Part shown: positions 9,140-17,299 of the stretch, in pieces
How positions within the stretch are numbered: position 1 is the first letter of the stretch
How the letters are laid out: every line of letters starts with the position of its first letter
Assembly (NCBI GenBank): GCA_012269595.1
Contig: JAAXJX010000006.1
Coordinates: 1 to 51,065, forward strand
Reading direction: 5' to 3'
DNA from: Planctomycetia bacterium
GTDB taxonomy: Bacteria > Planctomycetota > UBA8108 > UBA1146
Length of the DNA: 51,065 nt
Translations under genes and position numbers: made by a program
Notes under the pieces: generated by a model
Seen by the model: only the letters and a program-made list of their open reading frames with translations
What the model was told of the DNA's origin: nothing
Databases searched by the model: none

Positions 9140-10264
9140 CTAGGGGCATCCGGTGGAGTCGCAGGTCTGGCCATCCGCAGTGGGATCGTCACCGCACCCG
9201 TCACCGATATTGGGGAAAGGCACTGGAGCGGAACCGGGGACAAAGAGGCTCGACAGCAGGAAGACCGCGTCCGCCACATTGACTCCGCCATCGTCATTGA
9301 CGTCTCCCGCATCACGGCAACCCAGCGGGGTCGCTCCGGGAACGAAAAGACTGGACAGCAGGAAAACCGCATCCGCAACATTGACTCCCTGGTCGAGGTT
9401 GCAATCACCACGAATGAACAGGTTGCCCGATGGTGGGCACGGTGCCTGAAGAGTGATCACAGCCAAACCATTGATATCGTGGTCCGCATTGCCGAGCAGA
9501 GTCACATCCCCACTCAAACTCAGGAAATAGATCGACCGATCGACATCCCCCATGACCCAAATAAAGCCCTGCTCTTCTTCCCACCAGGTGATCGTCCTCA
9601 CCGGGTTATCAACCAGAACCGGGTCCAGAGTGCCAATCGTATCAAGGTCACAGGGAGTACTCCCCGTGGGATCCGGAATCTGAAGGCGTGCACCAAAAGC
9701 GCAACCACCGACTCCGCGGTAAAGGTTGCCAATCCCATCGATGGCAATCGAATCTCCACAATCTCCGTCATCAAACTGGCACAGGTCCGTGGGCCCTCCA
9801 GTCAAAAGGTTGAGATCACAAAAGTTGATCTGGGGAGTCTGTCCAGTGGGAGAAAGGTTGTTGGTGATCGCACGGATCTCTCCATTGGGCATGAAGGCCA
9901 GATCATTGAAATCAAGCAGGGTCGATCCCACCGGAGAACTGAAAAGTCCCACAGGATCGTAGAAGAAAAGGTAAGGGACTGCAGAAGGTGGATTCGGAGG
10001 AAGAGTTCCGATGCCGAGCATGTAGTAAAGCCCTGTCACCGGATCGATCGCCAATCCAAGAACACTGTCCAGATCAAAAGTTCCGGGCAAAGACAGCGAA
10101 ACCGAATCCTCGACGGTCATCGAGGAGGCCTCAACGGTCCTCAAGACATCATCGCTCTCTGAAACGGTCAGGAAAAAAGTGACATCACACGTACCCTGTC
10201 CTTGAACATTGTTCAGGCAACCGAGCACGAGCAAGAAAGCCAATCCATAGCGTAGATGAGTCAT
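9140..10264 (-). CDS. Secreted protein with dockerin-like double EF-hand tail
   Basis: Predicted 374 aa. The start is the ATG at 10264, with GAGGGAG upstream. A signal peptide is clear (YGLAFLLVLGCLNNVQGQG). The central ~230 residues look like repeating beta-propeller-type units (LGLAIDPVTGLYYML, DLAFMPNGEIRAIT, SIAIDGIGNLYRGV, DINGLAVIT), which suggests a non-enzymatic propeller; the family is not certain. The C-terminal ~90 residues hold two near-identical calcium-loop units (NLDQGVNVADAVFLLSSLF and NDDGGVNVADAVFLLSSLF), followed by a Cys-containing tail ending TGCP, the module shared by five proteins here. The near-identity of the two units suggests recent duplication. Likely exported and Ca2+-dependent; function unknown. 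Confidence 0.88.
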   Translation of the reverse strand: MTHLRYGLAFLLVLGCLNNVQGQGTCDVTFFLTVSESDDVLRTVEASSMTVEDSVSLSLPGTFDLDSVLGLAIDPVTGLYYMLGIGTLPPNPPSAVPYLFFYDPVGLFSSPVGSTLLDFNDLAFMPNGEIRAITNNLSPTGQTPQINFCDLNLLTGGPTDLCQFDDGDCGDSIAIDGIGNLYRGVGGCAFGARLQIPDPTGSTPCDLDTIGTLDPVLVDNPVRTITWWEEEQGFIWVMGDVDRSIYFLSLSGDVTLLGNADHDINGLAVITLQAPCPPSGNLFIRGDCNLDQGVNVADAVFLLSSLFVPGATPLGCRDAGDVNDDGGVNVADAVFLLSSLFVPGSAPVPFPNIGDGCGDDPTADGQTCDSTGCP

Positions 10265-10371
10265 CGTAATGCTCTCCCTCATTTTTTGACCGCTGAAGAG
10301 ACATGTCAGCGCGGGGAAATTCCCCAAGCTTTATCTCCTGCACATCAGCCGCCGACCGCAGGGATCCTGCA

Positions 10372-11736
10372 CTATCGGCGAAGAGTGCTCTTCAGGGATT
10401 TTTCGAGGTCTGCGAAATCCTGGTAACCGGGACTTCTTGATACAAGAACGCCCTTTCGATCGACGAAATAGACCGTAGGCATCCTCTTGATATGATACTG
10501 CTGAAAACCGACACCGTCCCCCCGCAGAAGCATTTTCTGCTGGAGACCCTCTTCTTTGACGTATTCGCGAATCTTTGAACGACCATCGTTGTCGGCATTA
10601 ATTGCCAGAACCACGACCCCCTGGTTTTTGTATTCCTTCTGAATCCTGCTGAGGTGCGGAGACTCCGCACGACAGATCCCTCACGAGTAGCCCCAAAATG
10701 CCAGCATCACCGTCTTGCCGAGGTAATCACTGAGCTTGACCTCATCGCCATCGAGATCTTCAAGAGTGAAATCTGGAGCAGCCTTGCCCAGGAGTTTCTT
10801 GGCTCGTTCATCGGGATCCAGGGGCTGCGAAGCCATTTCGCGGATCTCCTTGAGCATCCCCTCCACGTCCTTGACCACCTCACCCAGGGGGCCTTTCGCG
10901 AACTCCTTGCGATCCTTGTTGAATCTTTCTTCTGCCATTTCAACGGCGACCAGAGACATGCCCTTGCGCAACACCGAGACGACAGGCTTGAGAAATTCAA
11001 AGCCTCTCTGAACCTCTTTGCCCTCTTCTTCTTCAAGAAGAGCGACTTCCTTGCGAACCAGATGAAGTTCTCGACCTGGATAGGCTTCCCCACCGCGCGT
11101 CATGCCTGCAACCCAGTGAGCCTCTGTCAGTCCACCTTTTTCATCGTAGTGCAGCTCTTCTTCCAAAGAGGTCAGCACGAGGGGCTTTTTGCCTCCACGA
11201 ATCTCCAACTTTTCCACGCTCAGGGATCCCTTGAGTGAAAAGCCCGTTTCGACCGCCACGTCCCGCCGCTTGACCGGCAAGTTGCGACGAATTCCGACAG
11301 CACTGCCGTCCGCCCAACCGTCCCCCTCCTGGGCAGCCACCGCGGCGTGGATGGCAATCAATGCCTGGGTCACTCCCGGTGAAAGGGGGTCGAAGAGTTC
11401 CGGCCTCGGCTTGCCACGCTTCTGCAATCGGACAGAACCGATCGGGAAACCGCCGGGATAGGTTCCGTTCTCGGGGTCAATTGCCCGCCAGATCCAGCGA
11501 GTACCACCCGGAGCTTCCACCTGATAAATGGTGACGGTGTATTTTGATTCGTCGTCCCCCTTGAGCTCGCGCACCTCCCAGGTCGCTGTCGCCACCGGGG
11601 GCTCCTCACCCCAACCCGTCGAGGGGGAAATCAGGAAAAGGAACAATGCCCCCAACACGGTGAGGATCGTGGTGGATCCCAAGCTGGCCAAAAGGCCAGA
11701 CCGGCTCAACCACGATTCAACTCTCAGATGCTTCAT
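10372..11736 (-). CDS. Membrane-anchored TlpA-like selenoprotein (U-x-x-C)
   Basis: The start is the ATG at 11736 (GAAGGGG upstream). The frame runs 351 codons to an in-frame TGA at 10683-10681, then 102 more to a terminal stop at 10372. With selenocysteine it is 454 aa. An N-terminal hydrophobic segment (ILTVLGALFLFLISP) exports or anchors it. Residues ~40-290 form an unassigned domain beginning TATWEVRELKGDD. From ~310 the TlpA/AhpC-like fold starts (GKAAPDFTLEDLDGDEVKLSDYLGKT), followed by VMLAFWGYS-U352-G-I-C355-R. Downstream are VVVLAINADNDG, the cis-Pro segment RMPTVYFVDRKGVLV and a terminal helix. The fold is therefore complete only if UGA is read through. U352 replaces the first Cys of the WCxxC-type motif. 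A SECIS-like hairpin follows. Role inferred: envelope thiol-disulfide or peroxide chemistry. Automated calling would give a truncated protein plus an 80-aa fragment. Confidence 0.92.
10654..10683 (-). promoter_or_regulatory. Bacterial SECIS element for the TlpA-like UGA
   Basis: The UGA is 10683-10681 (minus). Ten nt later a 6-bp GC-rich stem, GTGCGG (10670-10665) with CCGCAC (10659-10654), encloses the loop AGUCU; an extra A-U closing pair would leave GUC. The loop G is 18 nt after the UGA and is followed by U. The E. coli fdhF SECIS loop is known to carry the similar AGGUCU. The stem also encodes conserved-frame residues (RAESPH), so it is compatible with coding. Confidence 0.82.
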
Positions 11737-12107
11737 GCAGAGAACCCCTTCACTCAAGGAAACTCGTCAACTCCCGGATGAGCAGCAGATTTTGTCTCTG
11801 CAGACTGAAGTAAGCCGAATATCGGCCAAATCCGGAAAAATCACGATTCTCAGAAGGTATCCGATCCATGGACCGTGGCAACCCGCCACAAATGTCCTTA
11901 TTTCCGCGAAATCGGGCCTGAATCCCCTCTGAAACTCAAGACTGGCCATGCGGGGGTGGATGTCGTATTCTGGATACAGGTCTCCGGTGGTTTCCGGTTG
12001 CCTTTTGTGCCCTTCAGGGGAATGAGGGCTCGACTCTCGGGTCTCCCCCTGTTGGCAAAGAAGATGATGAGATGGACCCTGACCCCTTGAGGAAAGCAGG
12101 TCTCTGA
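11737..12107. other. Divergent intergenic region, no gene seen
   Basis: This 371-nt stretch separates the TlpA-like selenoprotein (minus) from the vWA-like gene (plus). It must hold promoters for both, but no confident -35/-10 pair stands out. The only frames in it lack an SD and resemble no family. Confidence 0.5.
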
Positions 12108-12812
12108 ATGAACCTTCGCTCAATCCTTCTTTTGCTTCTGGTTCTCGCCGGACTGTTGGTGGGTGGATACCCCGTCACCGACGCTGCTGATGGACTTCGC
12201 AAACCCCTCGACCTTCCAGCGGGAGGTGCGGGAGATGACGATGAAGAAGAGGACTCTCCCGAGAGTATCAACTTCTACGGGGGCGAATTCGAAGGTGACA
12301 CCTTCGTCTTTGTCGTTCCTGCTTATGGATTCTGTGGTGAGACCGACATCTTCGACAACATTCGTCAGGAAGTCAGCGGCACTCTGAATCAGCTTTCTGC
12401 AGCAGTGGATTTCTCCGTCGTGGCCTACAACTCCCAGACCTACATCTGGAGGCCCGATTGCTGCAGCGCCAACGCTGGTAACAAGGCTTCTGCACAGGCA
12501 TGGCTCGGAGGCCTCACCCCGATCGAGAACCATTGCCTTCTCGATGCCGCACTCGTGGCACTCGGCCTTGCGCAGCAGTCTCCCGGTAACCACAAGCAGG
12601 TCATTATCTGCGGTGCACGCGAGCCTTACTGCGGTGGAGAAGCCGGCGGCAGTTACGCCGACCAGTGCCTCGATTCCATTACCGCTGCCAACTTCGAAAA
12701 CCTGCCGATTCACACGATCTACTTCACGAGTCCATTCTACTCGGGAGAAGAGTCCTTCTACGTGAACCTTTCTGCCATGAACGGCGGAAACTTCCGTCAG
12801 GTTGACTACTAG
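12108..12812 (+). CDS. Secreted degenerate vWA-like protein
   Basis: Predicted 234 aa, ATG start with GAGGAAAG-type purines upstream. A signal peptide is obvious (SILLLLLVLAGLLVGGYP), followed by an acidic linker (GDDDEEEDSPES). The rest follows the alternation of a von Willebrand factor A domain: DTFVFVVPAYGF, a helix, an LSAAVDFSVVAYNS strand, ALVALGLA helix and KQVIICGA strand. The metal-site motif DxSxS is replaced by PAYGF and the distal T by an NHCLLDA segment, so metal binding of the usual kind is unlikely. At least eight Cys residues (for example DCCSAN, PYCGG, DQCLD) suggest disulfides outside the cytoplasm. It is followed by a strong terminator and is probably monocistronic. The family assignment is by pattern only. 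Confidence 0.8.
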   Translation: MNLRSILLLLLVLAGLLVGGYPVTDAADGLRKPLDLPAGGAGDDDEEEDSPESINFYGGEFEGDTFVFVVPAYGFCGETDIFDNIRQEVSGTLNQLSAAVDFSVVAYNSQTYIWRPDCCSANAGNKASAQAWLGGLTPIENHCLLDAALVALGLAQQSPGNHKQVIICGAREPYCGGEAGGSYADQCLDSITAANFENLPIHTIYFTSPFYSGEESFYVNLSAMNGGNFRQVDY

Positions 12813-12832
12813 AATCGAAGAAATCACTCTTC

Positions 12833-12873
12833 AAAAAAGTCCCCGCAGGTGAACACCTGCGGGGACTTTTTTT
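12833..12873. terminator. Bidirectional rho-independent terminator
   Basis: An 18-bp inverted repeat (12833-12850 with 12855-12872, loop GAAC), GC-rich at its core, is flanked by an A-run on the left and a T-run on the right. It can therefore end both the vWA-like transcript (plus) and the mraY transcript (minus, stop at 12928). Confidence 0.93.
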
Positions 12874-12927
12874 ATGAAGAATTCCGACTCAGCCCCCTGT
12901 CAAAAAGGCCTGATCCAGAAAGCTCAC

Positions 12928-14025
12928 TTATCGAACCTTCAGGCAAATCACCAGGAATATCGGAGTGAGAATCGCCTGCATGATCACCATTCTCAGCAAT
13001 ACCTGAGTGGGTGACCATTTCTTCTCTTTCATGAAATGATCGTGGAGCGGGCAAGTCACTTTGATCGGACTCCTCTTGAAGATCCTCAACATCAGAACCT
13101 TGACCAATCCCGTCCCGCCATTGGCCAGAATCAGGAATGCCACAAAGAAGAAGATCAATGGATTCCCTGTTTCCAGAGAAAAGATGCCGAGGAGCAATCC
13201 CAGAGGTCTCGACCCCGCATCACCCATCAACAGTTGGGACGGATGCGCATTGAACCAGAGATAAGCCATCAGTGCGCCCAGAGACGAGGTCACCACGATC
13301 GCCCAACTGGCTCCCATTTCATTGAAGGGAACCAGAAGGTAGCGGGCAGACTCCACGTGCCCCACGACTCCATACAGAATTCCGCCGAGGGCGATGAATG
13401 CAATCACGAGCAGGCTTCCCGAGAGTCCATCGACACCATCGCTGCAGTTTGTCGTGTTGATGGAAACAAAGAGAAGGAATGTCGCTCCAGCCCAGTAAAC
13501 CCAGCTCGACAAAAGAAATGGCGCCAACAATCCCATGGTTCCATCGAGAGCAGCCTCTGCCCCCATCTTGGGAGCATAAAGAGGCCACCAGACTTCAATA
13601 TGTGATTGCCCACGGATCAGCGCCCATGCGACAAGCCCTGAAATGATGACATCAAAAGTGCCCTTCTTGAGTTCTCCCCAGGAAGTGGTACTGCGGTCAT
13701 CCAGATAACCCGCCAACATTGCCAGCATGACTGAAACATAGATCACTCCCATATAGGGATCCCAGGGAACAGTCAGCAGACTCACCACGAGCAGAACCGG
13801 AATAAACAGGACTCCGGCACCGGTGGGCTTTCCCTTTGAAACGGCTCCCTGGGCGGCGTGCTCCCTGCCCTTGTCTGTGGGCAACAGCATTGAGCGGGAT
13901 CGCAGAATCCAGAAAGTAGCCAATGCTGCGAGAAGTGCACCAATGGAAGCCAGCATGAGATGTGACTGAAGCAAACGCAGAGGACCCCAGAGATCTCTGA
14001 AGTTCTCCCCTAACCAATAAAGCAA
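12928..14025 (-). CDS. mraY: Phospho-N-acetylmuramoyl-pentapeptide transferase
   Basis: Predicted 365 aa, a typical MraY length. It transfers phospho-MurNAc-pentapeptide from UDP to undecaprenyl phosphate, making lipid I in the inner membrane. The start is TTG at 14025 with a GGTGGGGGG purine run 7 nt upstream, giving the usual LYWLGENF opening; the longer open frame upstream overlaps the redoxin gene. About ten hydrophobic helices are visible. Motifs: GYLDDR (the DDxxx site), NTTNCSDGVDGLSG (usually NxTDGLDGLA), MGDAGSRPLG, and CPLHDHF where MraY normally has PLHHHFE. The His-to-Asp change in the last motif is worth noting. Presence of mraY supports a peptidoglycan-making planctomycete. It is not in an mur cluster here. 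Confidence 0.95.
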   Translation of the reverse strand: MLYWLGENFRDLWGPLRLLQSHLMLASIGALLAALATFWILRSRSMLLPTDKGREHAAQGAVSKGKPTGAGVLFIPVLLVVSLLTVPWDPYMGVIYVSVMLAMLAGYLDDRSTTSWGELKKGTFDVIISGLVAWALIRGQSHIEVWWPLYAPKMGAEAALDGTMGLLAPFLLSSWVYWAGATFLLFVSINTTNCSDGVDGLSGSLLVIAFIALGGILYGVVGHVESARYLLVPFNEMGASWAIVVTSSLGALMAYLWFNAHPSQLLMGDAGSRPLGLLLGIFSLETGNPLIFFFVAFLILANGGTGLVKVLMLRIFKRSPIKVTCPLHDHFMKEKKWSPTQVLLRMVIMQAILTPIFLVICLKVR

Positions 14026-14140
14026 TGTGATTCCCCCCACCTGGACGAACTGCGGCAAGCCTCGGGGAGAGGCGTCGTCAGGTTTACACAGAGTATCCGT
14101 GTGGAGTTGATTTCGAAAGGGAGAAGTCGGGGCTGGAGAT

Positions 14141-14872
14141 TCAGTCTTTCGAGGAAGGTTTGTCGGTGGACTCGCCCGGCTTTTGTAATTCTTTGAGGGC
14201 TTTTTTACGGGCCTCCTCAAACTCCTTGCGGCGGACGTCTTCCACCTTGCGTGTCCGAATCGCCATGCCATAGGGTTTGTTGTAGGCACCCGGTGCCTGC
14301 TCGCCAGCCAGGATCGCCTTCAGGGCATTGTCGAGAAGCACGACCCTCTCCATATTTTGACCCCAGATATCGTCATCCAGAGCTCCGTGATAAGCGACAT
14401 TTCCCTTGTGGATCACCACGTAGGTCGGACTCACACGGACCCCCAGAGATTCAGCAAGCTGCCCCTCTTTATCGAGAAGGAACTGATGATCCAGCGAGTA
14501 TTTGGCTGCCCAATCCTTCCAGCGCTGGGGATGGGCAAAGAAGGTGGAATCGATACTCACCCATTTCACTCCGCTTTTGCCCCACCGACGAATCAACGGC
14601 TGCACCCTTTTCTGGATGTAAAGACGCTTGGCGAAACTGCAGCTGGGCAGGGTGAACTCTAGAACCAGAGTCTCCTCCCCCAACTTGGAGAGGTCGACGA
14701 TCTTCTCCTCCAGATCCGCTACCTGCACAGATGGCAACGGTTTGCCGATCATTTTTGTGGGATCCACGGCAGCGGATTGCGGGACCTTGTCACTGACAGG
14801 TGCTTCCTGAACCGCTGGAGTGGTGGATATGACCAGAGTCAAAAATGGAATCAGAAGTGAATGAACCGGCAT
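14141..14872 (-). CDS. Exported redoxin-family protein with single active-site Cys
   Basis: Predicted 243 aa. The start is the ATG at 14872 directly after GGAGGAGA. A signal peptide (SLLIPFLTLVIST) is followed by a thioredoxin/AhpC-like fold: GKPLPSVQVADLEEKIVDL, ETLVLEFTLPSCSFAKRL, GVKWVSIDSTF, a cis-Pro segment RVSPTYVVIHKG and GALDDD. The active site is S-C-S-F-A, a single Cys as in planctomycete redoxins with a C-P-F/V-x-K motif, so it cannot form a CxxC disulfide. The Lys/Glu-rich C-terminal tail (EEARKKALKELQK) may be a coiled coil. It lies between mraY and the TPR/thioredoxin-like gene, in a neighbourhood unusually rich in thioredoxin folds. Confidence 0.87.
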   Translation of the reverse strand: MPVHSLLIPFLTLVISTTPAVQEAPVSDKVPQSAAVDPTKMIGKPLPSVQVADLEEKIVDLSKLGEETLVLEFTLPSCSFAKRLYIQKRVQPLIRRWGKSGVKWVSIDSTFFAHPQRWKDWAAKYSLDHQFLLDKEGQLAESLGVRVSPTYVVIHKGNVAYHGALDDDIWGQNMERVVLLDNALKAILAGEQAPGAYNKPYGMAIRTRKVEDVRRKEFEEARKKALKELQKPGESTDKPSSKD

Positions 14873-15090
14873 GATTCTCCTCCGCATGACTGAACAACAA
14901 AGAATACCATCGAAGGCCGGAAAAAGTTCCACCGGAACGCCGTTCAGCCTGATTACGAATTTCTTTGCCGCTATGGTACCATTCCAGTGATTTGGACGAT
15001 GTTGTCGCGTTTGACTGCCGATAATGCCAGATCCCGAGATCTCTGATCCGGCAGATTCTCCCTGTCCGGACCGGAAAGGAATTGAAATCG

Positions 15091-16728
15091 ATGTCTGCTG
15101 TAGAGACTTCTCTTCAATCAGGACCAGGTCGCAGGGGTTCTACTGTGGCTTCTATTGTGAGCCTGTCAAAATGCCCGCAGCTCCACCTCTGCCTGATTCT
15201 CACTGTTCTGTTTCTGATGCCCGCTACCCTCGGTGCACAGGCTGAAGAAACACAAAGTGACGATCCAAAAACTCCAGCCGTAACCGCCACCGATCAATCT
15301 GCTGAACTGGCAAAGTTGGTCCGCGAAAAATTGGCGGCGATTCCGGATCCGCGAACTCTGAAGCGTGAAGACCTCGCTGCTGTCTTTATCACTCTCGATG
15401 AAGGTATCGATGCCGGTCGTGATTACGTCAGCCAATATGCGGATGGTGGCAAGGAGTTCTCCAGAGTCGCAGTGGATCTCGGAAGATTGTTGATTCTGAA
15501 TGTCGACCGCCATGTGGGCATGCTCGCACAAGCCGCCAAAGAATCCGGATCACCCATGACCGCCGCCCAGCGTCTGGGTGAGCAGATTTACTATCTTCAG
15601 GAGGTCGTGGACCTGGCAAACTCTTCTCTTTCGAAGGGAGACCTGTCCGAGGCACAACAATGCCGCGCGAGAGTGGTTCTCGGAGATGCTCTTCTGAAGT
15701 GCAGAAAACAGAAAGAGGCTGCAGCGCAGTTTGGAGAGGCTCTCAAACTCGATACCAGTGAGATTGACGTGGACGAGCTTCGAATCAAGGAAGTGGAAGC
15801 CCTCGAACTTGCTGAAGACTACGAAGCGATGGTCAAGGCGGGAATGAACTGCCTCGAAAACCACCCCCGCTCCCCGTACCTGCCCCACCTCGTCTACTTC
15901 ACCCACAAAGCCTGCAGGCACCTCGGCAAGTTGACTCAGGGGCGCGACCTGTGGCGCAAATGGGGACCAGTGCTGACCGCTGGCAGCAAGGCAGGAGCAT
16001 CGGTGACTCTCCCCGGCAGAGAAGAGGAACCGCCTTATGTCGTTCCTGAAGGCAAGGAAACCGATTTTGCCATGATGGCGGATCGTCAGGGTTTTTATGA
16101 GGGCTTCTACCAGTTGGCCCTGGGAGAGAAGGAAGCCGCCCTGCAGGCGATGCTCAAGTTCAACGATAACCTTTATGAACGCATCAACACCGGTGAAACA
16201 CTGGCGATGCCGACCAAAACCTATTTCGAGTTTCAGTCGGTCCCCATGGCACAGCGAATCGATGTGCTTCATGACAGGGAAGCCCCCTCCCTCGAGGGTA
16301 TGACCTGGGTCCAGAAAAACCCTGCTGACGAAAACTCAAAAATTGAGCTGCGCATCTTTTGTGACAGCAGTCGGGGCAACAATCGCCAGAACCGTTTTCT
16401 GGATGTCGCCAAGGAACTGGAGCAGGAGTTCTCCTCTGAAGGGCTCTCCGTCGTATGGATCAGCGGTATTCTGCGTGAAGACAGGGCTGACCGTGAAATC
16501 GCTGCGATGAAAAGTCTGGCAGCCTCAAAAAATCTGGGTTGGACCTTCGGGGTCCAAGCGGGTCAGGAAAAAGGAATTCTCGATCGACATCTGGTTTCGC
16601 ACGGGGGCACCCTCCTTTTCATCATCGACAAGGACAAAAAGGTTCGTTGGGAAGTGATCGACCCCATGTTCTGGGACAAGGGGCTCTACCGTTCGGTCAT
16701 CCGCAGGTTGCTCGCCGAGGGTTCCTGA
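15091..16728 (+). CDS. Exported TPR protein with Cys-poor thioredoxin-like C-domain
   Basis: Predicted 545 aa, ATG at 15091 after AAAGGAA. A hydrophobic export segment (LCLILTVLFLMPATLGAQA) sits near residue 45. Residues ~70-330 are helical TPR-like repeats (AQQCRARVVLGDALLK, EAAAQFGEALKLD). The C-terminal ~130 residues have a thioredoxin-like pattern: ELRIFCDSSRGNN, GLSVVWISGI, a helix, GTLLFIIDKDKKVRWEVID. The expected CxxC is only C-D-S-S, with one Cys. It could be a structural or peroxiredoxin-like relative; no enzyme activity can be assigned. The ferredoxin gene follows after 5 nt, so the two are probably co-transcribed. Confidence 0.87.
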   Translation: MSAVETSLQSGPGRRGSTVASIVSLSKCPQLHLCLILTVLFLMPATLGAQAEETQSDDPKTPAVTATDQSAELAKLVREKLAAIPDPRTLKREDLAAVFITLDEGIDAGRDYVSQYADGGKEFSRVAVDLGRLLILNVDRHVGMLAQAAKESGSPMTAAQRLGEQIYYLQEVVDLANSSLSKGDLSEAQQCRARVVLGDALLKCRKQKEAAAQFGEALKLDTSEIDVDELRIKEVEALELAEDYEAMVKAGMNCLENHPRSPYLPHLVYFTHKACRHLGKLTQGRDLWRKWGPVLTAGSKAGASVTLPGREEEPPYVVPEGKETDFAMMADRQGFYEGFYQLALGEKEAALQAMLKFNDNLYERINTGETLAMPTKTYFEFQSVPMAQRIDVLHDREAPSLEGMTWVQKNPADENSKIELRIFCDSSRGNNRQNRFLDVAKELEQEFSSEGLSVVWISGILREDRADREIAAMKSLAASKNLGWTFGVQAGQEKGILDRHLVSHGGTLLFIIDKDKKVRWEVIDPMFWDKGLYRSVIRRLLAEGS

Positions 16729-16733
16729 ACACC

Positions 16734-17141
16734 ATGACTGAAAAAAGCGACGACTCCGACATCTCAAGGCCTTATGAAAAGCTTATTCTTGTCTGCACCC
16801 AGGGTAAAAGTTGCCCGCGCCAGGGCGGTGCAGAGATCTGCTCCAAACTCCGGGAGCAGGTTTTTCAGGCCGGCCAAAAGAACCGCATCCGCGTCGTCAA
16901 ATCCGGCTGTCTCGCCCAGTGCGGACACGGCCCCATCGTTGCAGTGGAGCCGGAAGGGACCTGGTTTTCTGCCGTGCAGGCGGACCATTGCGAAAAACTG
17001 GCAGACTGGATCCTGAACCGGGGGCCCCTCCCAGAGGGACTGATCTTTGATCCTCCGGAGGAGGGCAAAAACATCCTTCCGGAGGCAGATTGGCGAATCC
17101 CTCCCCAAACCTCCGGAGAAGCAGGAAATTCGGCGATTTGA
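16734..17141 (+). CDS. Thioredoxin-like [2Fe-2S] ferredoxin
   Basis: Predicted 135 aa, ATG at 16734, 5 nt after the previous stop. It shows the (2Fe-2S) thioredoxin-like ferredoxin pattern: a strand LILVCTQGKSCPRQGG, then RVVKSGCLAQCGHGPIVAV. The probable cluster ligands are Cys in CTQGKSC and in GCLAQC. Such proteins are small cytoplasmic electron carriers, as in NuoE C-domains or Azotobacter FdI-type Shethna proteins. The last ~40 residues (NRGPLPEGLIFDPPEEGK...) are Pro-rich and outside the fold. A donor or acceptor cannot be named from context. Confidence 0.9.
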   Translation: MTEKSDDSDISRPYEKLILVCTQGKSCPRQGGAEICSKLREQVFQAGQKNRIRVVKSGCLAQCGHGPIVAVEPEGTWFSAVQADHCEKLADWILNRGPLPEGLIFDPPEEGKNILPEADWRIPPQTSGEAGNSAI

Positions 17142-17299
17142 GGTTTCCGGACAAGTCCCCGGAAACCTGCTGAATCCTGTCAGAATCTGTCCACAGAACA
17201 CACCCCTGACGATATCCTTGGAGCCTGATGATCAGGGTACCGGTGACGTTACACCGTTGCCCCACCCATAACGCCGGGTCAATCCCGAGGAGAAGACAG

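Noticed and set aside
8531-10162. 543-aa open frame on the plus strand
   Set aside because: Antisense to ileS and the dockerin-like gene, with shadow-type low-complexity sequence.
10372-10614. An independent 80-aa gene
   Set aside because: It is the C-terminal piece of the TlpA-like selenoprotein in the same frame; no SD precedes it.
11767-12123. 118-aa minus-strand gene in the intergenic gap
   Set aside because: No SD and no family-like pattern; it overlaps the start of the vWA-like gene.
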